Shown here one piece after another: positions 1 through 6,620 of a stretch of 11,983 nucleotides of DNA. The notes under the pieces were generated by a model. The model made no database searches. It saw nothing but the letters and a program-made list of their open reading frames with translations, and was not told the DNA's origin. Within the stretch, counting starts at the first letter, position 1. Each line of letters opens with the position of its first letter. Source of the stretch: Verrucomicrobiota bacterium (GTDB taxonomy: Bacteria > Verrucomicrobiota > Verrucomicrobiia > Limisphaerales > UBA1096). The position numbers and the translations under genes are program-made. The stretch covers positions 1 to 11,983 of the forward strand of contig QOAX01000175.1 of assembly GCA_003972865.1 (NCBI GenBank), read 5' to 3'.

Positions 1-923
1 ATGGTGTTTTTTTTGGAGGTGATCACCGGGACGGCCCCCAGGCGTCCTCTCCCCTGGGCCGTTGGCGGAAGTATTTTACCGAACACCGCCCCCCGGCCGG
101 CGAGCATGCTGCAGTTCCAGTTGTTGACCGGCTTTGGTTGGCGCGCCGCGGTGAACGGCTGGTTGCGACTTATGGAGACAACGGCTTGATGATCGGCAGC
201 AACATCTGCCGTCTGGCCGTCGGCCAGCCGCACGATGTTTGCCGAGCCGTCGTTCACCCGCACGATCGACGTGGTGGAGTTAGCCTCGAGGTCGAATTGC
301 GCGGTCGCCACATCGACCGTGGCAGTCGGGGTCTGGATCGAGACCGGCTTGGCCCCGGCCCGCTGCGCCACCGTCGCCCAAAGATTCCCGTAGGCCAGTT
401 GAAAACCGCGCCTGGCCTCGACGTTGAGCAGCCGGAGCCGCGAGCGTCCGGCAATGGTCATCACCGAGCCGTCGTTCAGGGCCAGTTTCACCCACGTGCT
501 GCTCGAACGCGTCCGGATCGTGTCGCCGACTTTCAGCACGGTGCCGACTTTCACCTCGTCCTGCACCTTGCCGTCTGCGGCGATGTACTGGCAGGGGCCA
601 AGGATGGCGCTGACCTTGGCCACGTGCCTGGCCGGCGTGGTGGCGATCACGAACGCAACCAGCAGCACAAAAGCCGCCGCTGCGGCAACCGCCCACTTCC
701 ACGGGCGAAACACCGGTGCGACGACCCTGGCCGGTTGGGGCTTGTGTTGCCCGATTCGCTCGACATCAGCCACGACAACCGCCTGCTCGGCCACCCCGCG
801 CAGGAAGGCGCGCGCGTCGGTGTCGCCGCGCAGCAGCTCGGCGACCTTGGCTTGGTCACTTGGGTCGAGCGATCCGTCCAAGTACCGCAGCAAAAGTTCG
901 TTCTGTTCCTCGTTCGATGCCAT
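1..923 (-). CDS. FecR-domain single-pass membrane protein (C-terminus cut by window edge)
   Basis: Reading the minus strand from the ATG at 923-921 gives 307 open codons to the left edge with no stop. Residues 1-50 form an acidic helical N-terminus (YLDGSLDPSDQAKVAELL at 14-31) like the cytoplasmic anti-sigma-type regions of planctomycete/verrucomicrobial FecR proteins. Residues about 75-96 are a hydrophobic membrane segment preceded by basic and aromatic residues. Residues about 101-240 match the FecR fold: a VGTVLKVGDTIRT turn at 126-138, then LALNDGSVMTI and a TPTATVDV-type strand. FecR proteins relay envelope signals and often control an adjacent ECF sigma factor. The gene starts 13 nt after the sigma stop, so co-transcription is very likely. 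No clear Shine-Dalgarno precedes the ATG. The domain and operon are clear; the signal and the missing C-terminus (sometimes a LamG-type lectin domain in such proteins) are unknown. Confidence 0.82.
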   Translation of the reverse strand, partial: MASNEEQNELLLRYLDGSLDPSDQAKVAELLRGDTDARAFLRGVAEQAVVVADVERIGQHKPQPARVVAPVFRPWKWAVAAAAAFVLLVAFVIATTPARHVAKVSAILGPCQYIAADGKVQDEVKVGTVLKVGDTIRTRSSSTWVKLALNDGSVMTIAGRSRLRLLNVEARRGFQLAYGNLWATVAQRAGAKPVSIQTPTATVDVATAQFDLEANSTTSIVRVNDGSANIVRLADGQTADVAADHQAVVSISRNQPFTAARQPKPVNNWNCSMLAGRGAVFGKILPPTAQGRGRLGAVPVITSKKNT

Positions 924-936
924 TTGGTGAAATTCT

Positions 937-1482
937 TCAGCCAGCCGGCTGGGCCAGCTTGGTTTCAATGCACGTTCGCAGCGACTGGTGCAGACGCGAT
1001 AGGCGCTTGTAAACCGCGTCGAGCCTGGCGCCGAGTTGTGCCGCCACCTCCTCGCACGCATGCCCGTCGAAGTAGCGCCGCTTGAGCAGGTCGCGCGACT
1101 TGGCCGGCAACTCCTCAAGGCAATCGCGCAGCGCCTGGCCGCGTATGCCGCCCTGCGCCGCCGCCTCATCCGCCCATTCCTGTTCGAGTAGCTCGAGGAT
1201 CGTATTGTCGAGGCAGACCGGCGCATTCTTCTGGCGGCGAAGCCAGTCGATGCCCTCGCGCCGGGCGGTGATGAACGCCCATGACATGAGCGCGCCGCCG
1301 GACTCAAACTGCATCCTCTTGGTCATCGCCTTGAGGGCGACGTTCTGGAAAATATCCTCGGCCGTGTGCGCATCCCGGACCACCAGCCAGGCCGCGGCTG
1401 ACACGCGGTCGCGCTGGCTCATCAGCCGCTGCAAAATGTCCTGTTCAGTTAGCGCCACAGTAAATAGAACGGATAATGACAA
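937..1482 (-). CDS. ECF-type RNA polymerase sigma factor
   Basis: A 181-residue sigma-70 family protein. Region 2 spans about residues 12-83, with the conserved AEDIFQNVALKA core (41-52) and the promoter -10 recognition helix around SWAFITARREGIDWLRR (67-83). A linker of about 35 residues follows, then region 4 (about 118-172) with ELPAKSRDLLKRRYFDG and a helix-turn-helix ending DAVYKRLSRLHQSL. Only regions 2 and 4 are present, as in ECF factors. The order and size fit the short ECF family common in Rhodopirellula and Verrucomicrobium. The ATG at 1482 has AGGA 9 nt upstream; a GTG at codon 9 is an alternative start giving a protein beginning just before TEQD, where the family usually begins. 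It is followed at 13 nt by a FecR protein that probably controls it, and it diverges from a secreted sugar-dehydrogenase-like gene that could be a target. Target promoters are not known. Confidence 0.9.
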   Translation of the reverse strand: MSLSVLFTVALTEQDILQRLMSQRDRVSAAAWLVVRDAHTAEDIFQNVALKAMTKRMQFESGGALMSWAFITARREGIDWLRRQKNAPVCLDNTILELLEQEWADEAAAQGGIRGQALRDCLEELPAKSRDLLKRRYFDGHACEEVAAQLGARLDAVYKRLSRLHQSLRTCIETKLAQPAG

Positions 1483-1488
1483 CGAATC

Positions 1489-1509
1489 CTGACGTCACCT
1501 TTTTTGCCC
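1489..1509. promoter_or_regulatory. Palindrome-containing intergenic motif, copy 1
   Basis: The divergent sigma/sugar-dehydrogenase spacer holds CTGACGTCACC followed by T6 and GCCC. It includes the perfect 8-bp palindrome TGACGTCA (1490-1497). A near-identical stretch lies at 4221-4239, also shortly upstream of a secreted propeller gene. It could be a binding site for a shared regulator of the divergent genes; function is inferred only from position and repetition. Confidence 0.3.
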
Positions 1510-1514
1510 GTTGA

Positions 1515-1543
1515 TTGACTTGGGGGACTTGAGCAAGTTTACT
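1515..1543 (+). promoter_or_regulatory. Possible sigma-70-type promoter before the sugar dehydrogenase gene
   Basis: TTGACT at 1515-1520 (5/6 match to TTGACA) and TTTACT at 1538-1543 (4/6 match to TATAAT) are separated by exactly 17 nt. Transcription would begin near 1550, the proposed ATG, implying a leaderless or almost leaderless message, which agrees with the lack of a Shine-Dalgarno just upstream. Seen by eye only; such matches arise by chance. Confidence 0.25.
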
Positions 1544-1549
1544 CCGCCC

Positions 1550-2779
1550 ATGCAATCGCGTTTTTTCTCCGTTGGAATGTCGCTGGTGATCGGCTTGGTT
1601 GCCGCCGTGGCGGAACTGCCCAAGGTGGGTTTGAAGCCGGTTTGGAAGGGCCTCGAGACCACACGCCCGCTTTGGCTTGAGACGGCTCCGGACGGCTCCG
1701 GGCGGCTGTTCTGCCTTGAGCAGGGCGGCGCCATCATCATTTTGCCGAAGGACAAAAACGCGGCCAAGCCCAAGCGGGAGGTGTTTTTCGACATCAGCGA
1801 GCGCAAGCCGTGGCGGGAAAACGAGGAGGGACTGCTGGGCATGGCGTTCCATCCCAAGTTTGCGGCCAACGGGAAGTTTTACGTTTACTACTCGCAGCAG
1901 GAGCCCAAGCGCAGCGTGGTCAGCGAGTTCACCGTGGCCAAGGCGCATCCGAACCGGGCCGACATGAAGTCGGAGCGCGTCCTGTTCGAGGTCAAGCAGC
2001 CGTACTGGAACCACAACGGCGGCGTGATTTTGTTCGGCCCGGACGGCAAACTTTACATCGCTACGGGCGACGGTGGCAAAGCCAACGACCCTCACGACAA
2101 CGCACAGAATTTGACCACAATGTTGGGCAAGATTTTTCGCATCGATGTCGACAGCCGTACCGCCGACCTGCAATACGGCATCCCGGCGGACAACCCGTTC
2201 GCCGGGCGCAGGGACAACACCCGCGGGGAGATTTGGGCGTACGGCCTGCGCAACATCTGGCGCATGAGCTTCGACCGGGAGACCGGCGACCTCTGGGCGG
2301 CGGACGTCGGGCAGAACAAGTGGGAGGAGGTCAACCTCATCACAAAGGGCGGCAACTACGGCTGGAACATCCGGGAGTCGTTCCACAAGTTCAAGGAGGA
2401 CGGCCCGGCCAAGGGCGACTGGATCGACCCGGTGATCGAGTACGCGCACCACGCCGGGATCGAGAAGGAATGCAAATTCCCCGGCCACGGCTACGGCGTG
2501 AGCATCACCGGCGGCTACGTCTATCGCGGCCGAGCGATTCCCGCGCTGCGGGGCGCGTACGTTTACGGCGACTTCACCACCGGCCTGATTTTTGCCGTCC
2601 GCCAAAAGGACGGCAAGGCGACCGAGCACGGCACCATCCATCAGCAGAAAGGCACCGTGTACCAGATCGCCAGTTTCGGCGAGGATGCCGCCGGCGAGAT
2701 GTACCTGCTGCCGCTGGTGGCCAACCCGGCGACCAAGCGCGACCCGGCGGGGAGCATCCTGCAACTCGTCGCCGAGTAG
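1550..2779 (+). CDS. Secreted PQQ-dependent sugar dehydrogenase-like protein (GSDH family)
   Basis: A 409-residue protein of the glucose/sorbosone dehydrogenase family (soluble six-bladed propeller quinoproteins such as Asd/YliI). I chose the ATG at 1550 because it gives a proper signal peptide (MQSRFFSVGMSLVIGLVAAVA); the frame stays open upstream to a TTG at 1511, but that would bury the signal. Family motifs visible: FAANGKFYVYYS, NHNGG with the presumed catalytic histidine at residue 155, GPDGKLYIATGDGG, GLRNIWRMSFD with the Arg-Asn pair (234-235) that contacts PQQ in soluble glucose dehydrogenase, DVGQNKWEEVN, GGNYGWN, and a late YRG...LRGAYVYGDF blade. The predicted role is periplasmic oxidation of aldose sugars to lactones with electrons passed to PQQ; many relatives have unknown substrates. 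No haem motif (CxxCH) was seen. It diverges from the ECF sigma gene and lies 44 nt before glgC. Confidence 0.85.
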   Translation: MQSRFFSVGMSLVIGLVAAVAELPKVGLKPVWKGLETTRPLWLETAPDGSGRLFCLEQGGAIIILPKDKNAAKPKREVFFDISERKPWRENEEGLLGMAFHPKFAANGKFYVYYSQQEPKRSVVSEFTVAKAHPNRADMKSERVLFEVKQPYWNHNGGVILFGPDGKLYIATGDGGKANDPHDNAQNLTTMLGKIFRIDVDSRTADLQYGIPADNPFAGRRDNTRGEIWAYGLRNIWRMSFDRETGDLWAADVGQNKWEEVNLITKGGNYGWNIRESFHKFKEDGPAKGDWIDPVIEYAHHAGIEKECKFPGHGYGVSITGGYVYRGRAIPALRGAYVYGDFTTGLIFAVRQKDGKATEHGTIHQQKGTVYQIASFGEDAAGEMYLLPLVANPATKRDPAGSILQLVAE

Positions 2780-2823
2780 CTTTGCTCGACGTAGAACTAG
2801 CGGAGTTAAGAGATTCATCCGTA

Positions 2824-4128
2824 ATGTCGCAGGTAGTCACAAGAGTAGGGAAGGCCCGGGTGTTGTCGGTGGTCATGGGGGGAGGGCAGGGGTCGCGCCT
2901 GTTTCCGCTGACCCGTGACCGCTCCAAGCCGGCCGTGCCACTGGCCGGGAAGTATCGCCTGGTGGACATCCCGATCTCGAACTGCATCAACTCCCGGCTG
3001 AACCAGATTTATCTGCTGACCCAGTTCAACTCCGCCTCGCTGCACCGGCATATTTCCCACTCCTACAAGTTCGACCACTTTTCGGGGGGGTTCGTTGACA
3101 TCCTCGCGGCCGAGCAGACACCGACGAGCGACTCGTGGTATGAGGGCACGGCCGATGCCGTCCGGAAGAACCTGATCCACATCCTGAACAATGACTTTGA
3201 GTACGTGCTGATCCTCAGTGGAGACCAGCTTTACCGGATGGACTTTCGCGAAATCATTGCCTCGCACATGGAGAGGGAGGCGGAACTGACCGTGGCCACC
3301 ATCCCGGTGGGGCGCGAGCTCGCCCCGGGCTTTGGCATCATGCAAAACGACAAGCAGGGCCGGATCAGCCGGTTCGTCGAGAAGCCTGGCACGCCGGAGT
3401 TGCTCGATTCACTCAAGCTCCCGGCTGAGCAGCTCGCCGAGCAGGAACTCGAGCCGGGCAGCGATCACTACCTTGCGTCGATGGGGATTTATCTCTTCAA
3501 CCGGCAGACGCTCATCGAGCTGCTCGAGAACGAGATGACCGACTTCGGGAAACACATCATTCCGCGATCCATCGAGACACACAGGGTGTTCTCCTTCGTT
3601 TATCAGGGTTACTGGGAGGACATCGGCACCATCCGCGCCTTCTTCGAGGCCAACCTCGACATGACCGCGACGATGCCGCAGTTCGACTTCTTTCAAATGG
3701 AGACGCCGGTTTACACCCATCCGCGATTCCTGCCCGCTTCCAAGATTAACGGGGCCGCCATCGACCAGGCCATCATCTCGGACGGATGCATCATCGATCG
3801 CTCGCGCATCAGCCAAAGCCTCATCGGCGTTCGCTGTCTCATCGCTTCGGGGTGCCGCGTGCACCGTTCGATCCTGCTGGGTTCGAACAACTACGAGACG
3901 GAAGCATCGAAGGCCGCCAGTGACCGGGATGGCATCCCACGAATCGGGGTGGGGGCAAACACGCGCATCGAGAACACCATCGTCGACAAGAACGCCCGCA
4001 TCGGTGCCGACTGCATCATCACCCCGGAGGAAAAGCCGGAGCACTTGGATGGCGAAAACTATTTCATCCGCGATGGTATTGTGATCATCCCGAAAAACGC
4101 CGTCATCCCGGACGGAACCGTAATCTGA
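2824..4128 (+). CDS. glgC: Glucose-1-phosphate adenylyltransferase (ADP-glucose pyrophosphorylase)
   Basis: A 434-residue enzyme that makes ADP-glucose and pyrophosphate from glucose-1-phosphate and ATP, the committed step of bacterial glycogen synthesis, in the cytoplasm. The N-terminal nucleotidyltransferase signature is clear: MGGGQGSRLFPLT at residues 18-30, RSKPAVPLAGKYRL at 33-46 and DIPISNCINS at 48-57. Further family motifs are WYEGTADAVRKN, LSGDQLYRMD, FVEKPGTPE, GIYLFNR, DFGKHIIP and YWEDIGTIRAFFEANL. The C-terminal part is a left-handed beta-helix with hexapeptide repeats (IGVGANTRIENTIVDKNARIG). Its segment order resembles cyanobacterial/plant AGPases more than the E. coli enzyme. 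The ATG at 2824 gives a normal family N-terminus; a GGAG lies about 18 nt upstream, rather far for a ribosome site. No other glycogen gene is in the window. The preceding gene ends 44 nt upstream, so co-transcription is possible. Confidence 0.95.
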   Translation: MSQVVTRVGKARVLSVVMGGGQGSRLFPLTRDRSKPAVPLAGKYRLVDIPISNCINSRLNQIYLLTQFNSASLHRHISHSYKFDHFSGGFVDILAAEQTPTSDSWYEGTADAVRKNLIHILNNDFEYVLILSGDQLYRMDFREIIASHMEREAELTVATIPVGRELAPGFGIMQNDKQGRISRFVEKPGTPELLDSLKLPAEQLAEQELEPGSDHYLASMGIYLFNRQTLIELLENEMTDFGKHIIPRSIETHRVFSFVYQGYWEDIGTIRAFFEANLDMTATMPQFDFFQMETPVYTHPRFLPASKINGAAIDQAIISDGCIIDRSRISQSLIGVRCLIASGCRVHRSILLGSNNYETEASKAASDRDGIPRIGVGANTRIENTIVDKNARIGADCIITPEEKPEHLDGENYFIRDGIVIIPKNAVIPDGTVI

Positions 4129-4136
4129 ACGGCCAG

Positions 4137-4150
4137 CGCTTGGCCAAGCG
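4137..4150. repeat. Perfect 14-bp palindrome after glgC
   Basis: CGCTTGGCCAAGCG at 4137-4150 reads identically on both strands. GGCCA at 4131-4135 can alternatively pair with TGGCC at 4141-4145 around a 5-nt loop. The right part, TGGCCAAGCGT, recurs at 4266-4276, just before the next gene's ribosome site. No T-run follows, so it is not a standard terminator. It may be an operator or a genome-wide iterated palindrome. Confidence 0.45.
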
Positions 4151-4167
4151 TACGACCAACGCAGCCA

Positions 4168-4200
4168 AAATTGATACGTGTAAGTATTATTTTATTGCAT
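4168..4200 (+). promoter_or_regulatory. AT-rich island, possible promoter region for the propeller genes
   Basis: In an otherwise GC-rich region, about 4168-4200 is strongly AT-rich (TTGATA at 4171-4176, TATTAT at 4185-4190, TTTATT at 4191-4196). No pair of boxes has ideal 16-18 nt spacing, so I cannot name a promoter exactly. It lies in the longest intergenic gap of the window (4129-4296), where a new transcription unit would be expected to begin. Confidence 0.3.
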
Positions 4201-4220
4201 GGATCATTCCGTCGGTTAGT

Positions 4221-4239
4221 CTGGCGTCACCTTTTGCCC
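4221..4239. promoter_or_regulatory. Intergenic motif, copy 2
   Basis: CTGGCGTCACC followed by T4 and GCCC matches the stretch at 1489-1509 except for one base and two fewer T residues. It ends 57 nt before the start of the first propeller gene, against 40 nt for copy 1. The matching context suggests a shared regulatory or transcript-leader element. Confidence 0.3.
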
Positions 4240-4286
4240 TTGGGCCCCTGTAGAGCCAATTCTCCTGGCCAAGCGTGACTTTTATT

Positions 4287-4290
4287 GAGG
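4287..4290 (+). promoter_or_regulatory. Shine-Dalgarno site deciding the propeller gene start
   Basis: GAGG lies 6 nt before the ATG at 4297 and supports that start over the in-frame TTG at 4285, which overlaps the site itself. Confidence 0.7.
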
Positions 4291-4296
4291 TTTCAA

Positions 4297-6603
4297 ATGA
4301 AAAAGTTATTTTTTTTATGTTTGGGCCTAACCGCCACGGCGGCGACGACGGCACCCGTCGAGGGCTGGCTCCACATGCGTGGGCCACTTCAAACCGGCGT
4401 TTCCCTCGAGAAGCGACTGCAGGACAAGATTCAGATCGAGGACGCGCTTTGGACGGTCGATCTGCCCGGGCGCTCCACCCCGACGGTGGCCAACGGCAGG
4501 ATTTTCATCGTCGGCCATCTCGGCGAGGGTGCTGACTTGCAGGAAGGCGTGTTCTGCCTCGACGCCGACACCGGTGAGAAACTTTGGGAGCACAAGTTCA
4601 ACGACTTCCTGAGCGACATCATTTACACGCGATACGCCTCCTCGAGCCCGACGATCGATCCCGAGACCGGCAACTTGTTTTATCAGGGCACGCAGGGGCT
4701 CTTCGCGTCGTTCACGCCGGACGGCAAAATGCTCTGGCAGCATTCGCTGATGGAGGCGCTTGGCCGGATGACCTTCCCGAACGGCCGCACCGCCACGCCG
4801 GTCGTCGATCGCGACCTGGTCATCACGCGTGGCATCATGGCCAACTGGGGCTCGCAGGGGCCGCCGTGGGATCGCTTTTACGGCTTCGACAAAATGACCG
4901 GCGAACTGGTCTGGGCGGCCAAGCCGGGAGGGCGGCCCAAAGACAGTTGTTTCTCCTCGCCGGCGCTTGGCTGGCTCGACGGCAAGCGCGTTTTTTACGC
5001 CACCACCGGTGACGGGAGCGTCGTCTGCGCCAATGCCCGCACAGGCGAGGCGATCTGGCAGGTGCCGCTCTTCAAGGCCGGCATCAACGCCTCGGTCGTT
5101 GTTTACAAGGATGACATCGCCGCAGCGATCTACGGCACGCCATACGAGCCGGGCCAAATGGTCGGCCTGAAGATTCCGCACGTGCAGCCGAAGGACGCCA
5201 ACCCGGTTGTTATCGAGCGCAAACAGGTCGAGCTTTGGACCGCGAACATATCCACCTCGACCAGCTCGCCGATCCTCGTCGGTGAGACCATCTATGTTGT
5301 TGCGGAGAAGGGCGAACTGCACAGCGTCAACATCCGGACTGGCAAAGAGAACTGGAAAATCAAACTCGGCATCGAGCAGCGCAATGCGTCGCCGCTGTAC
5401 GCTGATGGCAAGATTTACCTGCCGATGCTCGAGAACCCTGCCGGCGAAGGCGGGGCGGAAGCGGGGGGCACCGGCTCGCACGGGGCGTTTTACGTGATCC
5501 AGCCGGGCCGCGACGAGGCCAAGGTGTTGTCGCATACGGTGCTCGATGGCAAATGCTTCGCCACGCCGTCGATTTACAACGGCAAGCTGTACGTGCAGAC
5601 GACCAAGAAACTTTATTGCTTCGGCAAAGCCGGAAAAAGCCGCGGCTTGGCCAAGACGCCCAAGGCCAAGCGCTGGCCCAAGCCGGGCAAGGCCACCCGG
5701 CTGCAGATCGTCCCGTCGGAAATCCTGCTGGCGCCTGGCCAAGCGGTCTCCTTCCGGACCCGCAAGCTCGACGCCAACGGCTTCCTCGTCGAGGAGGTGG
5801 ACGGCTCGACGCTCCAGTGGGAGTCGTACATCCCGCCGACGGCCAAGGTGAAGGCCCGGATGAATGCCACGTTCAATGATCGAGGCCAGATCGTCGCCGA
5901 CAAAAAAATGATCAGCTCCGCCGGGGCGTTCAAGGCGACGCTTGGCGACCTGACCGGTGTGATCCGCGGCCGCGTGCTACCGGCGCCGCCGATGAGTGAG
6001 GATTTCGAGGGCTTCAAGTTGACCGAGGACAGCCTCGTGGACCAAGGCGTGAAGTTCGCCTATCCGCCGCTGCCATGGATCGGTGCCCGGTTCAAGTTCG
6101 AGGTGCGCGAGAAGGGCGGCTCGAAGGTGCTGCGTAAGACGATCGACAACAAGCGACTGCAGCGAGCCACGGTATTCATCGGCGAACAAAGCATGAGCAA
6201 CTACACCATCCAGGCCGATGTGCTGACGGATGGCCGTCGCCGGAAAATGTCCGACGTTGGCATCATCAACCAGCGCTACTACATCGTGCTCAAGGGCAAC
6301 GAGCAAAAGATCGAGATTAACTCGAACCTCGACCGCATCCGCGTGCCGGAACGCGGCTCGCCGCCGAACTACCGATGGAAGGCCAACACGTGGCACACGC
6401 TCAAGGCCCGTATCGACGTGGCCGCCGATGGCTCAGGGATGGTTCGTGCCAAGGCTTGGCCAAGGGGCGAAGCGGAGCCGGAAGGCTGGACGCTCGAGTT
6501 CAACCACATCAACGCCCACAAAAGCGGTTCACCCGGGTTGTTCGGGTTTTCCCCGCAGATGTCGGTGTACATCGACAACGTGAAAGTGACACCCAACAAT
6601 TGA
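4297..6603 (+). CDS. Secreted PQQ-like beta-propeller protein with Ig-like and jelly-roll-like C-terminal regions
   Basis: A 768-residue protein with a signal peptide (MKKLFFLCLGLTATAATTAP). Residues about 25-442 contain repeated propeller blades with the PQQ-repeat/BamB signature: DADTGEKLWEH, DKMTGELVWAA, NARTGEAIWQV and NIRTGKENWKI. A basic linker (about 444-465, rich in Lys and Pro) leads to an Ig-like stretch (about 466-560; LQIVPSEILLAPGQAVSF). The last 200 residues (about 561-768) start at SEDFEGF and end in a concanavalin-like strand pattern (NTWHTLKARID, SPGLFGFSPQ, VYIDNVKV), like LamG or 3-keto-disaccharide hydrolase-type folds. No vicinal Cys-Cys pair or CxxCH motif is visible, so a catalytic quinoprotein is doubtful; a binding, scaffold or carbohydrate-recognition role is as likely. 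It begins a probable operon with the next propeller gene 17 nt downstream. The signal-peptide codons contain a T8 run (4309-4316). Confidence 0.82.
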   Translation: MKKLFFLCLGLTATAATTAPVEGWLHMRGPLQTGVSLEKRLQDKIQIEDALWTVDLPGRSTPTVANGRIFIVGHLGEGADLQEGVFCLDADTGEKLWEHKFNDFLSDIIYTRYASSSPTIDPETGNLFYQGTQGLFASFTPDGKMLWQHSLMEALGRMTFPNGRTATPVVDRDLVITRGIMANWGSQGPPWDRFYGFDKMTGELVWAAKPGGRPKDSCFSSPALGWLDGKRVFYATTGDGSVVCANARTGEAIWQVPLFKAGINASVVVYKDDIAAAIYGTPYEPGQMVGLKIPHVQPKDANPVVIERKQVELWTANISTSTSSPILVGETIYVVAEKGELHSVNIRTGKENWKIKLGIEQRNASPLYADGKIYLPMLENPAGEGGAEAGGTGSHGAFYVIQPGRDEAKVLSHTVLDGKCFATPSIYNGKLYVQTTKKLYCFGKAGKSRGLAKTPKAKRWPKPGKATRLQIVPSEILLAPGQAVSFRTRKLDANGFLVEEVDGSTLQWESYIPPTAKVKARMNATFNDRGQIVADKKMISSAGAFKATLGDLTGVIRGRVLPAPPMSEDFEGFKLTEDSLVDQGVKFAYPPLPWIGARFKFEVREKGGSKVLRKTIDNKRLQRATVFIGEQSMSNYTIQADVLTDGRRRKMSDVGIINQRYYIVLKGNEQKIEINSNLDRIRVPERGSPPNYRWKANTWHTLKARIDVAADGSGMVRAKAWPRGEAEPEGWTLEFNHINAHKSGSPGLFGFSPQMSVYIDNVKVTPNN

Positions 6604-6620
6604 CCGGAAATTTTAGTCAG

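Noticed and set aside
138..1085. 315-codon plus-strand frame over the FecR and sigma genes
   Set aside because: Arg/Pro/His-rich composition without motifs; the minus strand carries two recognisable domains in operon spacing.
1445..2818. 457-codon open frame on the minus strand opposite the sugar dehydrogenase
   Set aside because: Its translation is a low-complexity, Ala/Val/Arg/His-rich shadow with no family motif, while the plus strand encodes clear GSDH motifs and a signal peptide.
1810..2823. Upstream in-frame extension of glgC across the sugar dehydrogenase gene
   Set aside because: Extension is a shadow frame; GlgC proteins begin close to the GGGQGSRL motif, consistent with the ATG at 2824.
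4327..5742. 471-codon minus-strand frame opposite the first propeller gene
   Set aside because: Arg/Ala/Gly-rich shadow from high GC; the opposite strand has a signal peptide, ribosome site and propeller repeats.
6375..6620. Upstream in-frame extension of the second propeller gene into the first
   Set aside because: The ATG at 6621 begins a good signal peptide; the extension overlaps another gene and would hide it.
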